This document shows, one piece after another, positions 1 through 8,247 of a stretch of 64,000 nucleotides of DNA. The notes under the pieces were generated by a model. It saw only the letters and a program-made list of their open reading frames with translations, did not search any database and was not told where the DNA came from. Origin of the DNA: Rhodoglobus vestalii (GTDB taxonomy: Bacteria > Actinomycetota > Actinomycetes > Actinomycetales > Microbacteriaceae); contig NZ_VFRA01000001.1 in assembly GCF_006788895.1 (NCBI RefSeq), positions 496,001 to 560,000 on the forward strand. Direction: 5' to 3'. Every line of letters begins with the position of its first letter. The first letter of the stretch is position 1. The translations under genes were made by a program, and so were the position numbers.

Positions 1-1086
1 GCCACCTTCCGCTGCCGCTGTGACTGTGGCATCCGCCCCGATTACGCTGAACGCGACCTGGTTGACGACTTCGGGGATGACCGGGTTCACCTTGCCAGGC
101 ATGATGGACGAACCTGCCTGCTTGGCAGGGAGGTTGATCTCGCCGAATCCTGCCTGCGGCCCGCTAGAAAGCAAGCGGAGGTCGTTACAAATTTTAGAAA
201 GTTTCACCGCAGAACGCTTCAGCACACCACTCAGCGTCATGAACACTCCGACGTCACTGGTGGCCTCGATGAGGTCAAACGCCGTCTTCATCTCGATCCC
301 GGTGGCATCGGTAAGGTGGCGCCGCACTGCTTCGGCATAGCGAGGATCTGCCGTAATTCCGGTACCAATGGCGGTTGCCCCCATATTGATCTCGCTCATG
401 AAGGGCAGCACGGCGGTCAATCTGGCGTGATCTTCTTCGAGCGTGTGGGAGAACCCAGAGAACTCTTGGCCCAGGGTCATCGGCACCGCATCTTGCATTT
501 GCGTGCGCCCGATTTTAAGGATGCTGACAAACTCGCGCCCCTTGTCAGCAAAGGAACCGGACAGCAGTTCGTGCTCGACGAGCAGGCGGTGAACCCCGAA
601 GACCATCGCGAGCTTAATCGCAGTCGGGTATACGTCGTTGGTGCTCTGGCTGCGGTTGACGTCATCGATGGGGTGAAGGAACGAGTACTCACCCTTCTCA
701 TGACCCAAGATCTCGAGGGCGCGGTTTGCGATTACTTCGTTGGCGTTCATATTGGTGGAGGTACCAGCACCACCCTGGATAACACCGACACAGAATTCTG
801 CATGCAACGAGCCTTCCAGAATCTCCTGACAGGCCGCATCAATGGCGTGTGCCTTCTGTGATTCGATCACACCCAGCTCAGCATTCGCGCGCGCCGCCGC
901 CTGCTTGATGTGCGCCAGAGCGAGCACTAGATCGGGATAGACAGAAATCGCCCGTCGGGTAATGGGAAAGTTCTGCATCGCGCGGAGAGTGTGCACTCCC
1001 CAATACGCGTCAGCAGGAATCTCGAGAGCGCCGAGCGAATCAGATTCGATGCGGGTGGCGGTGTTCTCTGAAGAGGTGTTACTCAA
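1..1086 (-). CDS. aspA: aspartate ammonia-lyase, C-terminus cut by window edge
   Basis: Converts L-aspartate to fumarate and ammonia in the cytoplasm. The reverse strand encodes the fumarase/aspartase signature GSSIMPGKVNPV at about 113-78, followed by IPEVVNQVAF, and an N-terminus with ESDSLGALEIPADAYWGVHT that is typical of aspartases. About 362 codons lie inside the window, against about 470 for the family, so the C-terminus is missing at base 1. I chose the TTG at 1086-1084 because it is the only reasonable start upstream of the conserved ESDSLG block; the nearby ATG runs into a stop in another frame. A GGAG lies further upstream than usual. Fumarase is the main alternative, but the IPADAYWG N-terminus favours aspartase. 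The family call is firm; the start is moderate. Confidence 0.88.
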   Translation of the reverse strand, partial: MSNTSSENTATRIESDSLGALEIPADAYWGVHTLRAMQNFPITRRAISVYPDLVLALAHIKQAAARANAELGVIESQKAHAIDAACQEILEGSLHAEFCVGVIQGGAGTSTNMNANEVIANRALEILGHEKGEYSFLHPIDDVNRSQSTNDVYPTAIKLAMVFGVHRLLVEHELLSGSFADKGREFVSILKIGRTQMQDAVPMTLGQEFSGFSHTLEEDHARLTAVLPFMSEINMGATAIGTGITADPRYAEAVRRHLTDATGIEMKTAFDLIEATSDVGVFMTLSGVLKRSAVKLSKICNDLRLLSSGPQAGFGEINLPAKQAGSSIMPGKVNPVIPEVVNQVAFSVIGADATVTAAAEGG

Positions 1087-1147
1087 CTGTTGGTTCTCAT
1101 CTCCGTTGACGGCTGGCACAACAAAACTGCGTGTCACTTACGTGTTG

Positions 1148-1153
1148 AGTGTA
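1148..1153 (-). promoter_or_regulatory. possible -10 box for aspA
   Basis: TACACT on the minus strand, about 60 bases before the TTG start of aspA. No convincing -35 box is visible. Confidence 0.35.
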
Positions 1154-1169
1154 CGCTCGAAAGCCTATC

Positions 1170-1184
1170 GGCGTCGGGGACGCC
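1170..1184 (-). terminator. short hairpin after the helicase gene
   Basis: GGCGTC and GACGCC flank a 3-base loop about 30 bases after the helicase stop. There is no clear T-run, so it may be a weak or factor-dependent terminator. Confidence 0.3.
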
Positions 1185-1215
1185 CAAGGCCGGAAGACCC
1201 ATCCTTGACGGAAGG

Positions 1216-3360
1216 CTAATTCTTAATTGCGTCACGCAGTAGTGCCGAAAGTGCCTGCAACTGAACATTCGACTCAGCCACCACTTCCTCATCAGATCCA
1301 TCGAGAGCCCGCGCAGCGAGACCCGCTTTGCTGTCGATGAGCTCCGCGATGCGCGCGTCAATCGTGTGCGCGGCAATAATTCGCCACGCCGTCACGGGAA
1401 GCTCTTGACCGATGCGGTGCACACGGTCAATGGCCTGAGTTTGTTCAGCGTTGGTCCAACTGAGTTCCGCGAGAACGACGTTGGATGCCGCCTGCAGGTT
1501 GAGCCCAACGCCAGCGGCAGTCAGTGATGCCACCACGACGGAGACCTCGGGATCATCCGCGAACGAGTCGATCGCATTCTGACGCGCTTTTGGGCTCTGG
1601 TCTCCGCGAATGGAAACAGAGTTGAGGCCAACCTTGGCAAAGTGCGCTTCAGCGGCATCCATTACATCGATATGCTTCGCGAAGAACACGACCTTGCCAA
1701 CAGAGCGGGCCAGTTGTGCGGTGTAGTCAGCGGCAAGGGTTGCTTTAGCCTGACCGATTCGGCGAACCATGGTGAAGACATTCTCCCCGGTGGTCGCACT
1801 CTTTGACTCTTCAAGTTCGGCATGCGCGACCACACGGATGAGGTCCTCGGCCGCGACCTCTGGCTTGAGATTGCGCACGCGAGTGAAGCGATCAACCAGG
1901 CGAGCCGTGAGCGCTTGCTCTGCGGCGCGGATGGAACGGCCAAGATCGTCATCGAGTTCGACCGGGATGTCGGCGATGCGGCGTGCGGGGATGTCGGCGG
2001 CGACATCCACTTTCTTCCGGCGCACGATGCCCATGTCGATCACAGCCCGTCGGGCTTCGGAGAAGAAACCGGGGTCGGCGGGCGTGAGGTCGAACTCTTC
2101 AAGCTTGGACATGAGTGGGGCCAGTGGTTTGGTGCCATCGATCCATCCCAAAAATTGCCAAATCGCGCGAAAGTCTTCGATGGAGTTGATGAGCGGTGTT
2201 CCCGTCAGTGCCATGACGAGCGCTTTCGGGTACGTTGCACGGATGCTTCGCGACAAACTGAGCACGTGCTTCGAACGCTCAGATTTGAGGTTCTTAATGA
2301 AATGGGCTTCGTCGACAACCATGCCCTTGAAGCCAAAGCGGCCGAGCCAGCCGACGTGGCGATCGAGCACTTCATAGTTGACAATGACAACATCGCTGAA
2401 GGCATCAACGGATTCGCCGTCGCCGTGCACAACGGTGGCGCTGCGGCCCGGCGTCCACAATTCCACTTCGCGAGCCCAATTGGTTTTCACAACATTGGGG
2501 ACAACGACCAACAGCGGGTAGGAGTGTGACGCTTCTGCTGCCATCAGTGCTTGGGCAGTTTTGCCAAGACCTGGCTCATCTGCCAGTAGGAACGTTCGGT
2601 GCCCCTGCTTGACTTTCTCAACGAAGCGCGCCTGGTGGCGCATGAGCTCAAGGCGGCCACGGGTCTGCAGCGATGCCGCTTCTGGCAGCTTCATGGAGGC
2701 AGCCCCGCCACCGGCACCCTGTTCAAACGCGCGGAACAGCGGTTCGATGAGCTCCCAGTTAGTCAGACGGTTGCCGTGCTCGGGCTGCGCCGGCGCGGCG
2801 CTAAAGTCGGGAGCGAGGAACGGGTTGGCCATCTGCATCTGACGAACGGATGCCGGAACGACCTGCTTCTCGACCTGCTTGTCGACCGGCTTCGGTTCGG
2901 CCGAAATGATCAGCTCTTCTGGGCTCAACTCAACGCCAGCCGCCAGCAGCAGATCACGGCGCAACGCTTGAGCCGCGGGAGTGATCGGGGCCGACTCGCC
3001 CAACATCGATATCAAACTGGTGTCGCGGGCAGCGGTCTTCGCCAGGATGCCCGCGAGGCCGTCGAGTCTTTTCTGTTCATTGGCACGTTCAGAGTCTGTC
3101 AACGCCGCATCGACCTTGACTCGCGCGCGCTCTTCGCGCAGAAGCAGTGCAGCCACTTGAAAGCGAGCACGGTTTGCGGGCTTGAGCGGGCCATTCTGCA
3201 CCGCCGTCTCGACTTCGCGAGCAGCGCGAGCGAGAACAGGGATGACTCCGGTGTCGTCACCGGGTCGTGCGCGGCGTCGTTGAGAACCCGCCTGTCGCTG
3301 CTGCGAGTTTTTGGGTCGCTTGTTACGCGGCGAGGGGCCGGTTTTTGACGAGTTGGTCAA
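1216..3360 (-). CDS. SNF2-family DEAH-box helicase-like ATPase
   Basis: A 714-residue SF2 ATPase of the SNF2/SWI2 group. Visible motifs are Walker A DEPGLGKT (about 261-268), DEAH (350-353), ALTGTPL (motif III region) and QAIDRVHRIGQ near the C-terminus (motif VI). Residues 1-50 are basic and Gln/Arg-rich, and a long N-terminal region of about 240 residues has no domain I recognise. Such proteins translocate on double-stranded DNA and remodel protein-DNA complexes; the exact role of stand-alone bacterial copies is mostly unknown. The start is a TTG preceded by AGGAG at 5 bases. It stands alone between aspA and a small membrane protein gene. Family assignment is firm; biological role is not known. 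Confidence 0.88.
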   Translation of the reverse strand: MTNSSKTGPSPRNKRPKNSQQRQAGSQRRRARPGDDTGVIPVLARAAREVETAVQNGPLKPANRARFQVAALLLREERARVKVDAALTDSERANEQKRLDGLAGILAKTAARDTSLISMLGESAPITPAAQALRRDLLLAAGVELSPEELIISAEPKPVDKQVEKQVVPASVRQMQMANPFLAPDFSAAPAQPEHGNRLTNWELIEPLFRAFEQGAGGGAASMKLPEAASLQTRGRLELMRHQARFVEKVKQGHRTFLLADEPGLGKTAQALMAAEASHSYPLLVVVPNVVKTNWAREVELWTPGRSATVVHGDGESVDAFSDVVIVNYEVLDRHVGWLGRFGFKGMVVDEAHFIKNLKSERSKHVLSLSRSIRATYPKALVMALTGTPLINSIEDFRAIWQFLGWIDGTKPLAPLMSKLEEFDLTPADPGFFSEARRAVIDMGIVRRKKVDVAADIPARRIADIPVELDDDLGRSIRAAEQALTARLVDRFTRVRNLKPEVAAEDLIRVVAHAELEESKSATTGENVFTMVRRIGQAKATLAADYTAQLARSVGKVVFFAKHIDVMDAAEAHFAKVGLNSVSIRGDQSPKARQNAIDSFADDPEVSVVVASLTAAGVGLNLQAASNVVLAELSWTNAEQTQAIDRVHRIGQELPVTAWRIIAAHTIDARIAELIDSKAGLAARALDGSDEEVVAESNVQLQALSALLRDAIKN

Positions 3361-3550
3361 TTAGTCTCCTGGTACTAGGCGAACGGCTCAGTCACGCGGA
3401 TCGAATACTCGAAGACGTTGCCACGAAGGGGACTTCAACTGGGTGACAACATCCACTCGAGTGAGCCAGACCCAACTGCGGTGCGATTGGTGGTCTCAAG
3501 GGATGCGGTTCTAGTGTACGCAGAAATGAACGATCGTGCTAGGCGAAAAA

Positions 3551-3895
3551 CTAACGTCTCGCTGTCGGATCAGTGACTCGCACGAGTACGCCCACCACAA
3601 TGAACACTAGGGCTGCCGCGTAGTGCAATCCGGCGAACAGTTGAGTGTTGGCAATCTCGATCGGAAACACGGGATTCCAGAGAATCGCGATGGGCACGAG
3701 CCCGGTAGCCCACCACCACTGGCGTGCCTGCACAATGAGGACCACACAGATGAGCGCCATAATGCTGACCACATAGCGAACGACGGTAAAAATATCGGAG
3801 TCGATGATTGCCGCACCCACCAGCAGCACCAGAACCGCCAGTATTGCCGCCGGCAAAACAACCCGGCGAGGTCGATCAGGATACGTTGCACTCAC
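3551..3895 (-). CDS. small four-helix membrane protein (DUF6804-like)
   Basis: A protein of about 114 residues with roughly four hydrophobic segments and a conserved-looking WWWATGLVPIAILWNPVFPI stretch. It resembles the actinobacterial DUF6804 family; no function is established. The reading frame extends to a TTG at 3904, but I prefer the GTG at 3895, because the -10 box TATATT ends exactly 7 bases before it, the leaderless pattern seen throughout this window. It ends 190 bases before the helicase start and begins about 60 bases after the end of the DUF2207 gene on the same strand. Confidence 0.7.
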   Translation of the reverse strand: MSATYPDRPRRVVLPAAILAVLVLLVGAAIIDSDIFTVVRYVVSIMALICVVLIVQARQWWWATGLVPIAILWNPVFPIEIANTQLFAGLHYAAALVFIVVGVLVRVTDPTARR

Positions 3896-3902
3896 GGAAT
3901 CC

Positions 3903-3908
3903 AATATA
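3903..3908 (-). promoter_or_regulatory. -10 box for a leaderless start
   Basis: TATATT with a 7-base gap to the GTG at 3895. Transcription would begin at or next to the start codon. Confidence 0.5.
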
Positions 3909-3952
3909 CCGGGCTCGCCAGTGTCGCCAGTGTCGCGCCGTCGCAGCGAACT

Positions 3953-5815
3953 CTAGACTCCGCCGCCACCACCACCACCGCCTCCACCACCTGAAGAGCC
4001 ACCTCCACCGGAGCCTCCGCTTGAGCTGCTCGACGCACTGCCCGAATACGATTGTGCAATGGAGTCAGAGATGCTGGAGATATTTGCCGCGAACAGGGCA
4101 CCGTTGAATGCCCCCGATCCTGCGTACCACTCTGGCGATTGTTCAGGGTAATAGTGGCCCAATTGCTCCGACCACTCCTTTTCGAGCCCGAACAACACGG
4201 CATGGGGAAGAAGTTTTTCGTAAATGCTGAGCACGTCATTTTCTCCCGTGGATTCGTTTCGCTCACGCAGCGCACCCCGGGGGCTTTGCAGCATCTGCAG
4301 GCGGTCAGCTTCTGCCAACCGAATATACAATTCAAGCCCCTCAAGATGATCACGGGTCTCGGCCCCGAGGGCCGTCACGGGTGTGCGGAACAGCAAGATT
4401 GCCGTCACGACCGCTGCTACCAGGGCGAACCCTGTCATGATGAACGGAATAGCCGCGCCGTGCGCCCCATCGATCAGAACTATTCCGACCACAATCGTTA
4501 GGGCCGCAGAAACCACAGAGAGAACGAACGGCAGGTAGCTACTCGCCGATGCCTTACGCCGAAAGCCTGCCGAAACCAGCCCAGAGTTCTCTCGCAAAAC
4601 GATCTTGTACAGCCGTTGGCCGAGTTTGGCGTTGGGCTTAGCCAGATCGCGCACCGCTCCGTGCTGAAGTTGCTTACCGAAGAGGGCACGCAGAATCTCG
4701 AGTTCGACGCCACGCACGTCGGTCGGATCAACAAGTTCGAGACGATAGCTAGTTTTTTTCGAAAGAAACCCGCTCACCTCTGACTCCGCAATTCGCAACC
4801 TACCGCGCACGGCGAAATCGAGGATCTGCGCGGCGAACACTTTACCGCGCTTGCCCAGTAGGAGAGCAGCGGTCGTCACTGATAGATCACGTGGCGACAA
4901 GTATTCCGCAATGATGGTGGGTCTCCCCGCTGCATCAGCAAGCTTCGTGCGGCGAGTGCGGATAGCCCAGACCAAAGCTAGGAGCGCACCAAGAGCCCCG
5001 AACGGTTGCACAAAACCTGCACCGGTGGCGAGATAGGTGCTGTCGCGGGCGATAAACGTGCCGGGCTCGAACCCGAAGGCAACTGTGACGTTTTGACCTG
5101 CAGCCAGGTCGCTGTGCGTTGCAACAAATTGACCGGAGTCGATTGCACTGATGTCGCACTCCGCTGTCGAGCCCTCATAGCCCCAGTAGCATCGAGGCTC
5201 AGTAGTCAGCGATGCTGAGATTGCGCTACTTAGATGAACGGTGGCGGTTACGCTGCCGAATGGTTGATCCCATCCTGTTCCTATGGTGTCCCAGTACCAC
5301 TCGTCGGCGTCGGTATTCGCAAAGTATCGGGTGACATTCGATTGTTCATAACGGAAAACGTAGGTCTGAGCGCCGTCAACGAAGGAGTCCCCCGCACTGG
5401 TAACCAGAGTGAATCCCTCATCGGTCTCGACCTCGAATGGCCGCGCTGTGCCCGTTTCATCGGTTACCGAAATATTTGAGAGATCGACGGGTGCGCCCTG
5501 GTACGAGTCGGGGATCGCGCGACGCATGCCTTGATTCTGGTTGGCAGGGAAAACGGCAACAAACGTCTCTTCGGTGCGCAGGGTTGATCGACCCTCGCTA
5601 TCACGATCAAGAAAAAAGTCAGCGTCGTAGCTGTCGAATTCGAAGTCATCGACCCCGCTAGGCAGAACGTTCGCTGGACTGTACTGCTGATCCGCTGGGG
5701 CCGCTCCCGCAAGAGCCGCCACCCCCAGAATCATGACACCCAGCGCCATTAAACCCCGGAGAGTGCCGCTGCTTCGTGATCCTGGTCTGCCGTTTGTAAG
5801 CCCACGCTGTGCCAC
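3953..5815 (-). CDS. DUF2207 membrane protein with glycine-rich tail
   Basis: A 620-residue predicted membrane protein. An N-terminal signal or anchor (GLMALGVMILGVAALAGAAP) is followed by an extracellular beta-rich DUF2207 domain (about 45-265), a membrane segment near 270-290, a cytoplasmic region, and two adjacent membrane helices near 430-485. The last 35 residues are almost all Ser and Gly and end in a run of glycines. DUF2207 proteins are widespread in actinobacteria and have no settled function. The start is a GTG with AAAGGG upstream. It diverges from the M20 peptidase gene with a 71-base gap. Confidence 0.82.
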   Translation of the reverse strand: MAQRGLTNGRPGSRSSGTLRGLMALGVMILGVAALAGAAPADQQYSPANVLPSGVDDFEFDSYDADFFLDRDSEGRSTLRTEETFVAVFPANQNQGMRRAIPDSYQGAPVDLSNISVTDETGTARPFEVETDEGFTLVTSAGDSFVDGAQTYVFRYEQSNVTRYFANTDADEWYWDTIGTGWDQPFGSVTATVHLSSAISASLTTEPRCYWGYEGSTAECDISAIDSGQFVATHSDLAAGQNVTVAFGFEPGTFIARDSTYLATGAGFVQPFGALGALLALVWAIRTRRTKLADAAGRPTIIAEYLSPRDLSVTTAALLLGKRGKVFAAQILDFAVRGRLRIAESEVSGFLSKKTSYRLELVDPTDVRGVELEILRALFGKQLQHGAVRDLAKPNAKLGQRLYKIVLRENSGLVSAGFRRKASASSYLPFVLSVVSAALTIVVGIVLIDGAHGAAIPFIMTGFALVAAVVTAILLFRTPVTALGAETRDHLEGLELYIRLAEADRLQMLQSPRGALRERNESTGENDVLSIYEKLLPHAVLFGLEKEWSEQLGHYYPEQSPEWYAGSGAFNGALFAANISSISDSIAQSYSGSASSSSSGGSGGGGSSGGGGGGGGGGGV

Positions 5816-5874
5816 AGTGTCCCTTTCGAGCGATCGCGGCCCCAGCGTGGAGGCAACCCGTGGCCCGCTGTCGA

Positions 5875-5880
5875 TAGAGT
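5875..5880 (+). promoter_or_regulatory. -10 box for a leaderless start
   Basis: TAGAGT followed by exactly 6 bases and then the ATG at 5887; no ribosome binding site is present. Confidence 0.55.
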
Positions 5881-5886
5881 CGTCCT

Positions 5887-7218
5887 ATGAAGAGTGCCTT
5901 GGCCGTCGAACACCTGCAAGAGCTAGTGAGCATACCGACTGTTTCTCGCGAAGATGCAGAAACCACCGATTGGACCGAATTCTCCCGTTTTGCCGGAGCA
6001 CTCCGCAAACTATATCCGCTGTGCCACAGCCGCCTTGAGCGCGAGACAGTGCTCGAGCACTCTCTCATTTTTCGTTGGCGCGGTCGGTCATCCACCGAAC
6101 CGTCGGCGCTTCTCGCACACTATGACGTCGTTGCTGCCCCTCCCGAGGGATGGAAACGGCCGCCCTTTGCGGGAGAGCTCAGCGGCAAAGGGGACGATCA
6201 GCTCATTTGGGGGCGCGGAACACTCGACAACAAAGGCTCCGTCGTCGCCATCCTTGAAGCTGTCGAGTCGCAGCTAGAAGCAGGACTCGTGCCTGCGCAA
6301 GACATCTATCTCTGCTTTGGACACGACGAAGAAACGCACGGCACCGGGGCATCCGCAATTGTCGATTTGCTCGAACAACGCGGAGTGAAACCTGTTTTGG
6401 TGCTGGACGAGGGGGGCGCAATTGTTGACGACGTCTTCGATCAGGTCGATGCTCCGATGGCCGTAGTGGGTGTCGCCGAGAAGGGCACAGCAATGCTGCG
6501 TCTCACCGTCGATCAGTCGGGTGGCCACGCGTCAACACCGCCCCGGATGACGGCGTCCGTTCGGCTCGCCCAGGCAATCATGCGGCTTAACTCGCGACCG
6601 TTTCCCGCACATCTGACCGCGACGGGCTCGGATCTGCTTCACACCATCGGCATTCACGCCACCGGGTTTACTGGATTCCTATTGCGGAATGTGTCGTGGA
6701 CTCGCCCTCTGCTCGTGCCTGTCTTAGTGCGTAAAAGTGACGAACTTGCGGCGATGTTGCGCACCACACAGGCCGTCACGATGCTCGAGGGCGGTCATGC
6801 GGTGAATGCGCTTCCTGAACGAGTGAGCGCCATCATCAATGTTCGAATTGCTGTCAACTCCAGCATGGCAGCCACGATCACGCACGTGACACGCGCCATC
6901 AACGACAAGAAGGTGCGAATCACCGTGGAGTCCCCCGGTGAGCCCTCCCCGGTGTCGCCAACTTCTGGGTTTGCGTGGGAGCTACTGCGATCAACAATCG
7001 AGAAGAGCTTCCCGGGAACTATTGTGACGCCATACATCCAAAATGGAGCTACGGACAGCCGCCACTTCACCCGCATCAGTCGCGGTGTGTATCGGTTTAC
7101 TCCATTCGCGATGGCACGCGAGATGCGCGATACCCTCCATGCCCGCAACGAACGAATGCTCATCAGCAGCTACCTTGATGGCATCAACTTCTACCGAGCC
7201 CTCATCGCCTCGCTCTAA
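5887..7218 (+). CDS. M20-family metallopeptidase (dipeptidase-like)
   Basis: A 443-residue zinc peptidase of the M20/M25/M40 group, probably cytoplasmic, cleaving dipeptides or acyl-amino acids. Metal ligands are recognisable: H78 and D80 in AHYDVV, D114 in GTLDNKG, the EE pair at 148-149 in GHDEETHG, D174 in LVLDEGG, and a C-terminal His in TDSRHF. The lid/dimerisation domain starts near GVAEKGTAMLRLTVDQSGGH. It has no signal peptide. The gene is preceded by a -10 box and no ribosome binding site. Its stop overlaps that of the convergent phosphodiesterase by 4 bases. Exact substrate cannot be told; the CPS1-like subgroup is the closest match. Confidence 0.87.
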   Translation: MKSALAVEHLQELVSIPTVSREDAETTDWTEFSRFAGALRKLYPLCHSRLERETVLEHSLIFRWRGRSSTEPSALLAHYDVVAAPPEGWKRPPFAGELSGKGDDQLIWGRGTLDNKGSVVAILEAVESQLEAGLVPAQDIYLCFGHDEETHGTGASAIVDLLEQRGVKPVLVLDEGGAIVDDVFDQVDAPMAVVGVAEKGTAMLRLTVDQSGGHASTPPRMTASVRLAQAIMRLNSRPFPAHLTATGSDLLHTIGIHATGFTGFLLRNVSWTRPLLVPVLVRKSDELAAMLRTTQAVTMLEGGHAVNALPERVSAIINVRIAVNSSMAATITHVTRAINDKKVRITVESPGEPSPVSPTSGFAWELLRSTIEKSFPGTIVTPYIQNGATDSRHFTRISRGVYRFTPFAMAREMRDTLHARNERMLISSYLDGINFYRALIASL

Positions 7219-8159
7219 CCTGCAACTCCCACACCCGTGGCGAATGGCAACTCGCTCGTCCCCGCTATTTCCTGCGCGATCCACTGCCCCAGCTCGGCCG
7301 GACGGTCAGTGACGATTCCGTCTACACCCAGCGACACGGCATCCGCCCATGTTTCGGAATCATTGAGTGTATAGATAAGGATGCCGAGCCCGGCATCATG
7401 TACACGCTGCACCAGCTGTGGGTTTGTCGTGATGGCCCTCTTGCTCGTCACGAGAGCAATGGCTCCCGCGGCTGCCGCAAGCGCCGCGGGGTCACCCTCG
7501 ATATCCCGCACGATCAGCATTCCGGGCAATTCTGGGCTAACCCGCTGCAAAGCCTGCAGGGTCATGATGTCGAAACTGCCAATCATGACGTGGTCATTGA
7601 CGCGATGGCGGGCGATGAGGTCTGAGACGAGCGCGACTTGCTCGTCGGTCCACGTGCCTTTCAATTCAAGAATCGCGTTCTTCGTTGACCAGCGCAGCAA
7701 ATTGAGGAACTCTTCGAGCGTCGGAACGGTAGCACCGACAAATTCGTCACCGAACCAGGATCCGGCGTCGAGCGCTGAAAGCTCTTCGTAGGTGTAGTTC
7801 CACACCGGCCCTGTGCCATCCGTCGTGCGATCCACCGTCCAGTCATGCATGAGCACCGGAATACCGTCTGCGGTGAGCTGCACATCGGTTTCAACGTAGT
7901 CGGCTGGGCTATTGAGTGCCTGGCCGAGCGCCGCGAGGGTGTTCTCTGGCGCCGCGGTCACATCACCGCGGTGTCCAGCAATAAAGGCTGCTTCCCCCGG
8001 CGAACGCAAAGCGGAGAACACACCCATCGCATGAACGCGACTGACATTGACGTTCAGCACTAGCGCCAGAGTGATCGCGGTGACAATCGCCGCCGCAACG
8101 GCGGCTTTGCGCGCACGCAGATGAGGATATGCCGGTACTAAGTTTTGCGGTGTCGTCAT
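7215..8159 (-). CDS. glycerophosphodiester phosphodiesterase, membrane-anchored
   Basis: Hydrolyses glycerophosphodiesters to an alcohol and glycerol-3-phosphate. The 314-residue protein starts with a cytoplasmic stretch and one hydrophobic helix (about 19-37), so the catalytic domain should lie outside the cell. The GDPD signature is intact: GHRGDVTAAPENT (general acid/base His and Glu/Asn), ETDVQLTADGIPVLMHD (metal ligands and second His). The C-terminal part carries the barrel motifs (AILELKGTW, DGIVTDRP). Start ATG follows AAAGGA at about 10 bases. Upstream sits an 11-base tandem repeat of Pho-box form overlapping the -35 position, consistent with phosphate-starvation control. Confidence 0.92.
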   Translation of the reverse strand: MTTPQNLVPAYPHLRARKAAVAAAIVTAITLALVLNVNVSRVHAMGVFSALRSPGEAAFIAGHRGDVTAAPENTLAALGQALNSPADYVETDVQLTADGIPVLMHDWTVDRTTDGTGPVWNYTYEELSALDAGSWFGDEFVGATVPTLEEFLNLLRWSTKNAILELKGTWTDEQVALVSDLIARHRVNDHVMIGSFDIMTLQALQRVSPELPGMLIVRDIEGDPAALAAAAGAIALVTSKRAITTNPQLVQRVHDAGLGILIYTLNDSETWADAVSLGVDGIVTDRPAELGQWIAQEIAGTSELPFATGVGVAG

Positions 8160-8205
8160 TGACTCGCCATCCTTTGTCGGGTTGCCGCACGTTCACGGTG
8201 GCCCC

Positions 8206-8211
8206 ACTATA
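8206..8211 (-). promoter_or_regulatory. -10 box of the phosphodiesterase gene
   Basis: TATAGT on the minus strand. The -35 position, 17 bases upstream (8229-8234), reads TAACAG and falls inside the direct repeat. Confidence 0.6.
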
Positions 8212-8217
8212 GCGAGT

Positions 8218-8235
8218 CTGTTACCTGTCTGTTAC
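8218..8235 (-). promoter_or_regulatory. Pho-box-like direct repeat
   Basis: On the plus strand CTGTTAC occurs at 8218-8224 and again at 8229-8235, separated by 4 bases, an 11-base period. This 7-4-7 layout, placed over the -35 of a phosphodiesterase gene, matches the architecture of PhoB/PhoP sites. The assignment is inferred from layout and gene function. Confidence 0.5.
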
Positions 8236-8247
8236 CTAATCAGTAAA

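Noticed and set aside
316..861. Long plus-strand open frame opposite aspA
   Set aside because: The minus strand encodes clear aspartase motifs across the same bases; the plus-strand translation shows no recognisable domain.
3388..3456. Short minus-strand frame ending in QLKSPSWQRLRVFDPRD in the gap before the helicase gene
   Set aside because: It looks protein-like but has no start codon or ribosome binding site at a suitable place and stops within about 20 codons; a gene remnant is possible but cannot be supported.
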